64,000 nt of DNA from Heliomicrobium undosum (GTDB lineage Bacteria; Bacillota; Desulfitobacteriia; Heliobacteriales; Heliobacteriaceae): assembly GCF_009877425.1 (NCBI RefSeq), contig NZ_WXEY01000001.1, positions 186,001-250,000 on the forward strand. The letters run 5' to 3'. Shown piece by piece: positions 26,641 through 34,691 of the stretch (position 1 is its first letter; each line of letters begins with the position of its first letter). The notes beneath the pieces were generated by a model that was not told where the DNA came from, ran no database searches, and saw only the letters and a program-made list of their open reading frames with translations. A program made the position numbers and the translations under genes.

Positions 26641-27111
26641 ATGCGGGTGATCTACGGGTTGTTCAAAACAACTCTGAAGACAGAGTTGGGGCTTTATGCG
26701 CTGCTGGAAAAAGGTTTTCACGGGAAAAAAGTGCGCGTCGTTCCCCTCGACGCCACGGTGAGAGCAACCCCCCGGGTCATCGATTCGATGTATAAGTCAG
26801 ACGGACTCAGTTTGTTTGATGGAATAGCCATGTCTGCCTCGATCGGCATGTTGTTCGGCGTCATTTTCGGCTCTGTCGTGTATATCGGACCCATAGCCCT
26901 CGGGATCATCGGCTTTTTTCTGGGGGCAGGTATCGGGTATTTGGTAGACCAAAAGATAAGCAAAGACTTGCGTCACAATATTTCCGGCCCTTCGGGGGAG
27001 ATTATCGTCTCTGTGGAATGCGATACAGAGGAGGAGCAGGAAACCGCCGAGGCGATTTTTCGAGAATATCAAGCGGTTGCCCTGGGCGTTTTCCGCAGGA
27101 ACCATGGATAG
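26641..27111 (+). CDS. Glycine-zipper membrane protein, first of a related pair
   Basis: The 156-residue protein has a soluble N-terminal part (MRVIYGLFKTTLKTELGLYA, then KKVRVVPLDA), an SLFDG motif, a glycine-rich hydrophobic hairpin (about 68-105, IGMLFGVIFGSVVYIGPIAL) and an acidic C-terminal tail (SVECDTEEEQETAEAIFREY). It resembles the shorter protein at 27951, with the shared stretch MYKSDGLSLFDG versus IYGADGISLFDG. It diverges from the ger operon. Such Gly-zipper hairpins insert in membranes and oligomerise; the function is unknown. Confidence 0.7.
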   Translation: MRVIYGLFKTTLKTELGLYALLEKGFHGKKVRVVPLDATVRATPRVIDSMYKSDGLSLFDGIAMSASIGMLFGVIFGSVVYIGPIALGIIGFFLGAGIGYLVDQKISKDLRHNISGPSGEIIVSVECDTEEEQETAEAIFREYQAVALGVFRRNHG

Positions 27112-27160
27112 ACTACAATAACGCATTGATATAAAAAACTATTTTGCAAGGAAAATGACT

Positions 27161-27934
27161 ATGGATAAAATCCCGGTTACAAAAAACATCCGCCGGCCTT
27201 TGGCCCACGTATCTACCCTCGCCACAAACCACATCCATCTACGGAACCCCTGGGTGACCGTATGGCTATCGGCGCTATTTCCGGGGTTTGGTCAGATTTT
27301 TCTGGGGAGTTACGTCAAAGGATTTCTGCTGATTATCTGGGAGATCGTCATCAACGTCCAAGCCAAGTTAAATTTGGCGATCCTCTACTCCTTTACTGGG
27401 CAGTTGCATTTAATCAAAGAGACGGTGAATGTCCGATGGCTGCTTCTCTATGCGGCGGTCTACGTTTATGCCATATGGGATAGTTACCGTTCTACAATCG
27501 ATTTGAATAAGTTTACCATTTTGGCGCAAAGAGAACGTTCCGCTATTATTCCGTTTAAGATAGATTCTTTTGAAATAAACTATTTTGACAAAAGAAACCC
27601 CTGGATCGCAGTCGTGTGGTCCATTTTCATGCCAGGACTGGGACATCTATACACCCACCGATTGCCGACAGGCTTTTTCGTGTTGATCTGGTGGATCGCC
27701 ATCACCTATTTTTCACACCTGATGGAAGGCGTCCATCATTCCGCGATTGGCGCTTTTGAGCAGACAAAAGCCATTGTTGATCCCCAATGGCTGTTATTTA
27801 TGCCATCGATATTTTGTTTTTCCATTTACGATTCCTATGTCCATGCAGTGGAATATAACAAGTTGTTTGAATATGAACAGGCTCAGTTTTTGCGTTCTGA
27901 ATATCAAAGTAGCGCTTTTAAGAAACCGATATAA
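27161..27934 (+). CDS. Tandem-repeat membrane protein, relative of the ger-operon leader
   Basis: The 257-residue protein repeats the layout of the gene at 25827: NPWVTVWLSALFPGFGQIF...VKGFLLIIWE and NPWIAVVWSIFMPGLGHLY...TGFFVLIWW, each followed by a WDSYR/YDSYV helix. The two genes look like products of an old duplication, now placed on both sides of a divergent promoter. The ATG at 27161 follows AAGGAAAATGACT; an ATG two codons earlier is possible. It is followed after 16 bases by a second Gly-zipper gene. Confidence 0.72.
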   Translation: MDKIPVTKNIRRPLAHVSTLATNHIHLRNPWVTVWLSALFPGFGQIFLGSYVKGFLLIIWEIVINVQAKLNLAILYSFTGQLHLIKETVNVRWLLLYAAVYVYAIWDSYRSTIDLNKFTILAQRERSAIIPFKIDSFEINYFDKRNPWIAVVWSIFMPGLGHLYTHRLPTGFFVLIWWIAITYFSHLMEGVHHSAIGAFEQTKAIVDPQWLLFMPSIFCFSIYDSYVHAVEYNKLFEYEQAQFLRSEYQSSAFKKPI

Positions 27935-27950
27935 TCCGGGAGTGACTACG

Positions 27951-28310
27951 TTGTACATTGTCGCCACATTCGAACAGTCCTTGTTACTGGAACTGGCGCT
28001 GTCGGAACTTGAGGAAAAGGGCATTCAAAGGGATCATATTCTCGCAGTGCCGCTGAAAATAAGTTCTAATAAAGGCAAGATAATGGACACCATTTACGGA
28101 GCAGACGGGATCAGTTTGTTTGATGGCGCTACTGTGTTGGGGTCAGCCTCGATGGTTTTAGGCGTCATCTATGGCTACGTTTTGGCATGGGGTCCCATCA
28201 TCTGGGGATTGATCGGTCTGATGACAGGTCTTGTTGTCGGATTCATTCTGGACCTTGCAGTTAGAAATAAGAAAAAAAACATGGTCAAGCAACGGCAGAT
28301 GTCGTTGTGA
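27951..28310 (+). CDS. Glycine-zipper membrane protein, second of a related pair
   Basis: The 119-residue product begins with TTG after CCGGGAGTGACTACG. It has an N-terminal alpha/beta-like segment (YIVATFEQSLLLELALSEL), the motif GADGISLFDG and one glycine-rich hydrophobic hairpin (about 60-105), then a Lys-rich tail (KKKNMVKQRQ). It is a shorter relative of the protein at 26641. The pairing (repeat membrane protein plus Gly-zipper protein) occurs twice around the ger operon start. Confidence 0.68.
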   Translation: MYIVATFEQSLLLELALSELEEKGIQRDHILAVPLKISSNKGKIMDTIYGADGISLFDGATVLGSASMVLGVIYGYVLAWGPIIWGLIGLMTGLVVGFILDLAVRNKKKNMVKQRQMSL

Positions 28311-28452
28311 TGATCTCCTGTACGGCAGCGCAGGTAGACTGGGTTTCTACAGTCATAGAAAGTCATCAACCGAAAGGGATCGGATTTATCCCTGATTAGT
28401 CTCTTTGCGGTCTGTCCAATTTGAAAAAGCCATAGGATGTGATCAGGAGGTG

Positions 28453-29433
28453 ATGATCCTGGCGCACCTATGGTCCATCTTCCGGGTCGGGGTTAGACTA
28501 TCCCTATCCCTCTGGCCCGTCGTCCTTTTGACATGGCTGTTTCAGGCGCTTTTACTAATCCCCTTGTTGCTTCCCCTCTTCTCCTATCTGTCCCATGCCC
28601 TGCCACCGCCGGCGGCCTTATCCGTACCCGGCGCTCTATCCGCGCCGGCAGGTGATGGCGCTGCTGGCGTCTCCACCGCTCTTTCGCTGATCACAGGGAG
28701 CCGTCCCCGCGATTGGGATGCCATGCAGATCTCTCTCTATCATGACCTGCTGCTTCCCTTCTCGTCGACTGCCGCCGGGAAGCTCTGGCAAAACCTGCAA
28801 TGGATACCCTTCCTCCTCTTTGCCCTCCTCCGTCCCTTCTGGCAGGCCGGCGTCTGGTCGGCCCTCCGTCACCGCCTCGTCTTTCCTCGTCACCGGAAGG
28901 GCCTCTTGAGGACTTTTTTTGAAGGCGTCGTCCGCTGGGGCTTCGCCAGCTTCCAGATCGCCCTCTGGCTGACGCCGGCCTGGATTTGCCTCTGGTGGCT
29001 TTACAACAGCCTGTCCAATCGGTTAGACGCCATTCCCTTGTCCCCTGCAGCATCGATCCTCATGGTCGGCTTTTTCGTAATGGTCATGCTGACGCTCGTC
29101 GACCTCCTCAACCTGGTCGGCGATGCGGCGCGCTGGCGACTGGTCACGTCTCCTGCCGGTGAAAAGAGGCGCCTTCTCGGGCTGCTTCGGTCGACAGCAT
29201 CCGGGCTCACCCGCCACCTCCCCCCGCTGCTGCTGACCCGTTTTGCCCTGAACATCGTCTTTCTCATCGCGTTGTCGCTTGTGCTGTGGGCGCTCCAACA
29301 CTGGCCTGCGCAGGGAATCGTCGGGATGACCGTCGCCTTCCTGTTGCAGCAAGCGGTTGTCTTTCTGCTCATCTTTTCCCGGCTTGCCTCATCTAGCGCG
29401 ACCGCCAGATATCTCCAAGGAATTCAAGCATAG
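28453..29433 (+). CDS. Hypothetical multi-span membrane protein
   Basis: The product of about 326 residues has about six hydrophobic segments; the loop between the first two (about 45-110) is rich in Ala and Pro, and no catalytic motif is visible. The start is uncertain: AGGAGG lies only two bases before the ATG at 28453, while a CTG at 28459 has ideal spacing, and an ATG 16 codons upstream has no site. The membrane topology resembles YesL/DUF-type uncharacterised Firmicute proteins, but I cannot name a family. A clean terminator follows. Confidence 0.65.
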   Translation: MILAHLWSIFRVGVRLSLSLWPVVLLTWLFQALLLIPLLLPLFSYLSHALPPPAALSVPGALSAPAGDGAAGVSTALSLITGSRPRDWDAMQISLYHDLLLPFSSTAAGKLWQNLQWIPFLLFALLRPFWQAGVWSALRHRLVFPRHRKGLLRTFFEGVVRWGFASFQIALWLTPAWICLWWLYNSLSNRLDAIPLSPAASILMVGFFVMVMLTLVDLLNLVGDAARWRLVTSPAGEKRRLLGLLRSTASGLTRHLPPLLLTRFALNIVFLIALSLVLWALQHWPAQGIVGMTVAFLLQQAVVFLLIFSRLASSSATARYLQGIQA

Positions 29434-29454
29434 TACTTCTTCCTTTTGAATTTT

Positions 29455-29485
29455 AAGCCAGACGATAATTCGTCTGGCTTTTTTA
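29455..29485 (+). terminator. Rho-independent terminator
   Basis: AAGCCAGACG pairs with CGTCTGGCTT, followed by six T. It lies between convergent genes. Confidence 0.88.
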
Positions 29486-29506
29486 AGGCGACCTTATGCA
29501 ATTCGT

Positions 29507-30721
29507 CTACCGGAGCCCTTCCACCGACTCCACATACCCCGGCCCCAGATGCCCCGTCGTATCCGCCCAGGCCTGCTGAAGCATGGCTGCATCATCAGCG
29601 GTCAACAGCGGATCGGCCTTTTCCCGCCAATCCCGCAGTGCGTCGGCCACAGGCAGCGCCCGGTAATCCTGCCGCCCCCGCCGGTTGTAGCGGTCTGTCC
29701 AGACCGGCGCGTAGCGGATATCGCCGATGCGGGTGTAGGCCTTGCCGGAACCGTCCGTTCCCTTTTCCAGGGGGATATAGAGGATCGCCCCGGCGTCGCG
29801 GTAGCGCCCCTTCTGGGCCGAGATGAAATTCCCCAGCGAGTAGACGACAAAGACATCCTTCTCGCCGGCCTTGCGTTTCTCAAAGGGCTGGAGCACATGG
29901 GGGTGGCTGCCGAGGACCACATCGACACCGGCCTTGACGGCGCGGTCGACCCACTCTTTCTGAAAGGCGCTCGGTTGCCGCTGGTACTCGTCGCCCATGT
30001 GCAGCGAGGCGACAACAAAATCAGCGCCGAGGCTTCGCGCTTCTGCCACTTCGCGCTCCAGCGCTTGCTCGTCGAGCAGGTTAACCAGCCAGGGCTTGTC
30101 CTGCGGGATGGGGATGCCGTTCGTCCCGTAGGTGTAGGCCAGAAAGGCGAGTTTCACCCCTCGGACGTCGCGGATGGCGATGCGGCTCCGCTCTTCGGCG
30201 CTGCGAAAAGCCCCTACAGGGACGATGCCATTCTCCTCCAGACGATTCACCGTCTGCATTGCCCCGGCGGCCCCCTTGTCCAGAATGTGGTTCCCAGCGA
30301 CGGTGATCACATCAAAACCGGTGTCAGCGAGGGCGGTCGCCATGGCGTCGGGGCAACTGAAGAGCGGGTAGCCTGAATAGCCCCGCTCGGCGCCGGCCAT
30401 GGTGCCCTCAAAGTCGGCAACAGCCACATCGGCGGCCTGGATGTAGGGTTTGATGTTGGCGAAAAAGTGCTCAAAGCGGTAGCTCCCATCGGCCTCCCGG
30501 CCGGCTGCGATCATGGAATCGTGAATCAGCACATCGCCCGTTGCGGCCAACACGATGGTGACGGGACGCGGCGGCGCAGTGACGGCAGCCTGCGACGGTT
30601 CCACGGCGCTCCCCGATCCGGGGTTGTTCTTCCATCCGCAGCCCGGCGTCACAGCGGCCACCGCCATCGCCATCATCAGCAAAAGCGGCATGGCGATGCC
30701 TCTCAGACCTTTTCCCAACAC
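29507..30721 (-). CDS. CapA-family (PgsA-like) metallophosphatase-fold lipoprotein
   Basis: The 404-residue protein has a signal sequence with lipobox VTPGC, so it is probably a lipoprotein. The domain follows the CapA/YwtB order: ATGDVLIHDS, ADFEGTM, DVITVAGNHILDKG, SLHMGDEYQ, VDVVLGSHPHVLQPFE, VYSLGNFISAQ. These are the metal-binding motifs of a calcineurin-like fold. Relatives take part in poly-gamma-glutamate capsule assembly, but no capBC genes are nearby, so the substrate is unknown. The GTG at 30721 follows GAGGAGGAAGGGT. Confidence 0.88.
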   Translation of the reverse strand: MLGKGLRGIAMPLLLMMAMAVAAVTPGCGWKNNPGSGSAVEPSQAAVTAPPRPVTIVLAATGDVLIHDSMIAAGREADGSYRFEHFFANIKPYIQAADVAVADFEGTMAGAERGYSGYPLFSCPDAMATALADTGFDVITVAGNHILDKGAAGAMQTVNRLEENGIVPVGAFRSAEERSRIAIRDVRGVKLAFLAYTYGTNGIPIPQDKPWLVNLLDEQALEREVAEARSLGADFVVASLHMGDEYQRQPSAFQKEWVDRAVKAGVDVVLGSHPHVLQPFEKRKAGEKDVFVVYSLGNFISAQKGRYRDAGAILYIPLEKGTDGSGKAYTRIGDIRYAPVWTDRYNRRGRQDYRALPVADALRDWREKADPLLTADDAAMLQQAWADTTGHLGPGYVESVEGLR

Positions 30722-30863
30722 CCTTCCTCCTCTGCTTCAGCGGTGATTTGGTTACTCAACATTCTTTGCCGTTGCCATGTTTATCTTTCTTTCGCTTCCC
30801 GTCGCCCTATAGCCTTTTTTTACTCGAACATCGCCACTGGGCTGCCTTGCCGACCCAAACCAA

Positions 30864-30905
30864 AAAAACCACGCCCCTCCTTGGCAGAGGTTCGTGGCTT
30901 TCTGT
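30864..30905 (-). terminator. Rho-independent terminator
   Basis: The minus strand forms AGCCACGAACCTCTGCC paired with GGAGGGGCGTGGT, with mismatches, followed by seven T. It lies after the HemAT-type gene. Confidence 0.75.
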
Positions 30906-30943
30906 TTTGCGACTGTCGATTTTACCGGAATACTAGGGCTTGA

Positions 30944-32239
30944 TTAGCGGTTGATGGCCATGACGGAGAGCGCCTCGGCGGAGCGGGCGACCTCGTCAGA
31001 GGCTTCCTCGATCTGCTTGGATGTGGTTGTCAGGCTCTCGATCTCGGTGGCGATCTGCTTCACCTTATCCTGGTTGTTGCCGATGGACTTGATGATCTCG
31101 CCGAAGCTGCGGACGACCTCGGCCGCCTGCTGGGAAGCGGCGTCCATAGCCTTGCTCGTATCGACCATGGCCTGGGAGACTTCGAGCGTGTGCTGGCGCG
31201 AGATCTGGATCATCTCGGCGATCTCCTGGACCGACTGCTCCGAGAATCCGGCCAGCTTCTTCACCTCGTTGGCGACGACGGTGAAGCCGCGGCCTGATTC
31301 GCCGGCCCGGGCGGCTTCGATGGCGGCGTTCAGGGAGAGCAGGTTCGTCTGGGTGGCGATGCCCTGGATGACGCCGGCGATCGACTCGATCTTCTCGGAG
31401 CTCTCGTCGAGGGCCTTGATCTTGTCCTGCATGCCCTGAATCAGGGCGTTGAGGTTTTCAATGGCCGTGCCGGTCTGCTGGATCCGTTTCTCGCCGCTCT
31501 CGGCCAACTGATTGACCTGGCTGGCGAACTGGGTGGCCTGAACGGCGTTGTGGGCGATGCGCTGTGCCGCCGAGGCCATCTCGGCCGCCGAGGCTGCCGT
31601 CTCTTCTGCGGTGGCCGCCAGGGTCTGGCTGGAGTCGTTGACCCGCGTTTGCAGGAGTTGAATGTCGTTGAGGGCGTTTTCCAGATCTGCCTTCTTGTCG
31701 ATCTCCTGCATGTAATCGGTGATATAGGAGGACATGACTGTCTGCTGGTCCAGGTTGGTCAGGCGCTGCAGCGCCGTATTGACTTCGAGCGCCCGTCCCT
31801 TGTCGCGCATCTCTTCCAAAATGGGGATCATGGCGTTGAAAAGCGCCTGGTAGGCAGCCGTGTACCAGTAAGCCGGCAACTTGATCCGGTTATGTACATG
31901 GCCGATTTTTTGACGTTGTTCGATATAGCGGTCATCCACCTTGTCGGTGAAGAGGCTCTTCACGTACCCTTTGAAGGTTACCCGCAACTTATCGACAGAC
32001 GAATGGGTTTCTATGAACGATTTCAGTTCAGGGATTGCAAGGAGTTGCTTATAGAAGTTGTTCGCCACCTCGTCGAGACGCGGCTCGATCAGCGGGCGCA
32101 GTTCCGCCAGTAATGCCAGATCCCGCGTGCTGAGGTTAAGCAGCTTTTGCGCCACTTTGGCCTCTTCGCCGGATACGTTGATGGACATGCCGGCCGGTAT
32201 CGTTACAGGGCCGCTACTCTGGTTTCGGCCGAAAAACAT
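30944..32239 (-). CDS. HemAT-like globin-coupled methyl-accepting chemotaxis protein
   Basis: The 431-residue protein has a protoglobin-type sensor (about 25-180) with the proximal haem ligand H116 in [16 protein letters not shown], matching the IxxxHxxI-L-xxWY pattern of HemAT. The C-terminal half is an MCP signalling domain with the hairpin tip [20 protein letters not shown]. There are no membrane spans, so it is a soluble oxygen or gas sensor feeding the CheA array, useful to an anaerobe. The start follows GGGGGAAGCGAT-type purines. A terminator ends the single-gene unit. Confidence 0.93.
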   Translation of the reverse strand: MFFGRNQSSGPVTIPAGMSINVSGEEAKVAQKLLNLSTRDLALLAELRPLIEPRLDEVANNFYKQLLAIPELKSFIETHSSVDKLRVTFKGYVKSLFTDKVDDRYIEQRQKIGHVHNRIKLPAYWYTAAYQALFNAMIPILEEMRDKGRALEVNTALQRLTNLDQQTVMSSYITDYMQEIDKKADLENALNDIQLLQTRVNDSSQTLAATAEETAASAAEMASAAQRIAHNAVQATQFASQVNQLAESGEKRIQQTGTAIENLNALIQGMQDKIKALDESSEKIESIAGVIQGIATQTNLLSLNAAIEAARAGESGRGFTVVANEVKKLAGFSEQSVQEIAEMIQISRQHTLEVSQAMVDTSKAMDAASQQAAEVVRSFGEIIKSIGNNQDKVKQIATEIESLTTTSKQIEEASDEVARSAEALSVMAINR

Positions 32240-32327
32240 ATCGCTTCCCCCTATCTCCTTGTCTGCCTGTCTAACGATTATTATACATCCTTCGATTCGT
32301 CCTTGGAAAGGCGCAAATCATGTAAAG

Positions 32328-33098
32328 TCAGTCACCGATGACGGCGCAGGGACCGGCACAGGCGCAAAAGCCGCAGGCATCGCTCAAAGGCAAATGGTCG
32401 TATGCGCGGTCCACTTCCAGCAGGAAGCCGTAGCAGCGATGCCGATCAAACGGTTTGTCGGACAGCGCGCCGGTGGGACATGCCCGCTCGCAGGCGCGGC
32501 AGCCGGCGGTTTCCCGGCAGAGCCCCGGGGCCGAAGGGCCGAAGTCACCCGGTTCGGGGCGCCAGATCCCCGGCCCATCGTTAACGGTCCTGTCGATGAC
32601 CAGCGAGATGAATCGTCCGGCTGTTCCCGCCGGCGTGATCAGCATCTGGTGCCGGCCAAACTCGCCGAGCCCGCAGGCCCAGGCCATATGCTTGTGGGAC
32701 CACGCGGCGATCAGCCGCTCCTTGTCAAAGTCATAGGTCGGCTTCGCCGTCTCGGCAGCGATCCCCGCTTCCGCCAGCGCCGCCGTCATCGCCGCAGCGA
32801 TCTCAGCCAGCAGGCTGTTCGTCGTGACATAACCGCGCGCCCATGATTCGGTGGGATAATCGGCCCGCCGGTTGGCCTCAACCAGTTCGCGACGGAAGGG
32901 GAGGAAAACAGCGACGATGCTGCGCGCTCCCGGCAGGCATGCCGCCGGATCGACGAGTTCAGGATGGGCGGTCTTTAGTCGTTCGACGCGAGGGTGGGTC
33001 ACCGGAACGGCGGCCAGCAACGGCGCACGGTACCCTGTTTCCCCTTCTGCCGCTTTTTCCGCGCAGATCTGCCATAACCGGTTCATCAGTTTTTTCAT
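32328..33098 (-). CDS. QueG-like 4Fe-4S ferredoxin-type reductase
   Basis: The 256-residue protein resembles the iron-sulfur half of epoxyqueuosine reductases. AWACGLGEFGRHQMLITPAG is the typical central motif (GLGxxGxxxxLI), followed by cysteine clusters CRACERACPTGAL and DACGFCACAGPC for two 4Fe-4S centres. It is shorter than QueG (about 380 residues) and lacks its HEAT-like C-terminus, so a cobamide-dependent reductive function like the QueG-related ferredoxins is the safer call. The ATG follows AGAAGGGAATCCTGCTG. Confidence 0.82.
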   Translation of the reverse strand: MKKLMNRLWQICAEKAAEGETGYRAPLLAAVPVTHPRVERLKTAHPELVDPAACLPGARSIVAVFLPFRRELVEANRRADYPTESWARGYVTTNSLLAEIAAAMTAALAEAGIAAETAKPTYDFDKERLIAAWSHKHMAWACGLGEFGRHQMLITPAGTAGRFISLVIDRTVNDGPGIWRPEPGDFGPSAPGLCRETAGCRACERACPTGALSDKPFDRHRCYGFLLEVDRAYDHLPLSDACGFCACAGPCAVIGD

Positions 33099-33206
33099 CA
33101 GCAGGATTCCCTTCTCTTTTTGGCGAAAATATCAGTAAATAATCCAGCCACACATCAAGTATCCAACAGTCTCATGGATTATCGACTCGGAAGGAGGCCC
33201 AACTGT

Positions 33207-34112
33207 TTGGACAACTTCACGAAGCGCCCCTACGGTTCCCTTCTCCCCCGTTCCATTCTCCTGTTCACCCTGCTTGCGCTCGTCTCCGCCATCGCCTTGT
33301 CCGGCTGCAGCGTGTCCCAGGCGACGCCCCCGTCTCCCCCGGCTGAAAGCGCTGCTTCGCCCGCCCCTGATAGTCAAGTGAAAGCAGCCACCGCTGCTGC
33401 GGAAACGACGGTTCGACTTTTTTTCCCCGATCAGGAGTTGCAGCGCCTGATCAAAGAAGAACGGCCCCTGAGCGGCAGCGCCGGAGAAAAAGTTCGCCAG
33501 ACCTTTGAACTCCTGAAAGGCGGCCCCCAGAACGGCCAACTGACCACCCTCATCCCGGCAAAGGCCCGCCTGCTCGGCGTGACCAGCAAAGACACCCAGT
33601 TGGAAGTGAACCTTTCACAGGAGATCCGCCAGAGCAACGTGGGCTCCACTGGGGAAGCCCTGCTGATCGGCTCCCTCGTCAACAGCTTTTCCTCCCTCGG
33701 CTACACCGGGGTTCAACTCACCGTGGAGGGCCAAAAAGTTGAAACCCTGGCCGGTCACCTGGACATCTCCCGCCCCCTGGCCTTTTTTGACGAATTGACC
33801 ATCCGCCAAGGACCGATCCCGCCGCCCGATAAGATAAGCGACATCGAAAGGGATGTGCGGCAGGGCCACCAGCAGTGGCGACTTGACCCGCTGGAAGTGA
33901 CCCGCGTCGACGGCATCGCCCTCGGTTTCGAGCCGGAAAAGGACTGTTTCAGCCTGATCAGCCAAGCAGAGGCGGCCGACAAACCCGTCGCCAAGGTGAG
34001 AGTTCGTCATGGCAAGTTGGATTTCCTTGTCGAACTGACCAAACCGGCAGGCGCCGGAAAGGAACACATCTGGGTGATCCGGTCCGTCGCCACAGCGCCG
34101 CCGGGAGCGTAA
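33207..34112 (+). CDS. GerMN-domain lipoprotein
   Basis: The 301-residue protein has a signal peptide with lipobox ALSGC near residue 33, a Pro/Ala/Ser-rich linker, then a GerMN domain (about 60-185) with VRLFFPDQELQRLIKEERPL, LEVNLSQEIRQ and LIGSLVNSFSSLGYTGVQLTVEGQ. GerMN proteins act in the envelope during sporulation or germination; in B. subtilis GerM is needed for engulfment. The TTG at 33207 follows GGAAGGAGGCCCAACTGT. An ATG 11 codons earlier lacks a site. The extra C-terminal 110 residues have no clear family. Confidence 0.85.
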   Translation: MDNFTKRPYGSLLPRSILLFTLLALVSAIALSGCSVSQATPPSPPAESAASPAPDSQVKAATAAAETTVRLFFPDQELQRLIKEERPLSGSAGEKVRQTFELLKGGPQNGQLTTLIPAKARLLGVTSKDTQLEVNLSQEIRQSNVGSTGEALLIGSLVNSFSSLGYTGVQLTVEGQKVETLAGHLDISRPLAFFDELTIRQGPIPPPDKISDIERDVRQGHQQWRLDPLEVTRVDGIALGFEPEKDCFSLISQAEAADKPVAKVRVRHGKLDFLVELTKPAGAGKEHIWVIRSVATAPPGA

Positions 34113-34235
34113 ACCGGTCTAACAGCAGGAAAATAAGATAGTCCGGAAAAAAATGGGCCGCCTTCGCCCTCGTCTGTCTCATCGGCTGAATGCCCGCCCC
34201 TGCCCACGGAAAAAATATGGACAGGAGGCGATATG

Positions 34236-34412
34236 ATGGCGGACAAACCGAAAGGCATGCATACCTATCATCTCGATCCGGAATCGCTGGAAACGCTCTA
34301 CAAGAAGTACGGACGCCCCGGGGAAATCGCCCCTGGCGTGAAAGCCCCCCGCAAACGCTCCATCGCACCAGGCCGGGAACCAGGGGCCGTTCCGCTGTTG
34401 GAGACGGAGTGA
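34236..34412 (+). CDS. Small hypothetical protein
   Basis: A 58-residue frame begins at an ATG preceded by ACAGGAGGCGATATG at good spacing; an ATG directly before it is also possible. The product begins MADKPKGMHTYHLDPESLET, is basic and Pro/Gly-rich and ends PGAVPLLETE. No cysteines or spans. A strong terminator follows, which supports a separate small gene. Confidence 0.6.
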   Translation: MADKPKGMHTYHLDPESLETLYKKYGRPGEIAPGVKAPRKRSIAPGREPGAVPLLETE

Positions 34413-34435
34413 AAGGATTTTAAAGGAAGGACAAA

Positions 34436-34475
34436 CGATACCCTTTCCCCCTCGGGAAGGGTATCGCTTTTTTTA
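34436..34475 (+). terminator. Rho-independent terminator
   Basis: CGATACCCTTTCCC pairs with GGGAAGGGTATCG, followed by seven T. Confidence 0.92.
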
Positions 34476-34691
34476 CCCATTCTTTCATTTGTCGAAGAGA
34501 CCCATCATAAAATCGCTGACTCTAGATCGCTTGCTCAAGCAAAGACCGCTTAGCGCCGGCCCGCTCCCCATCACACCGGCGTCTTTAATTGATAGAATTT
34601 TCAAAAAACCAGTTGTCATTTCCTCCCCTGACGATTTAAAATGTTGCTTAAACGATCCAATACAGGGGCCGTACGGGAAGGAGCGTGGACA

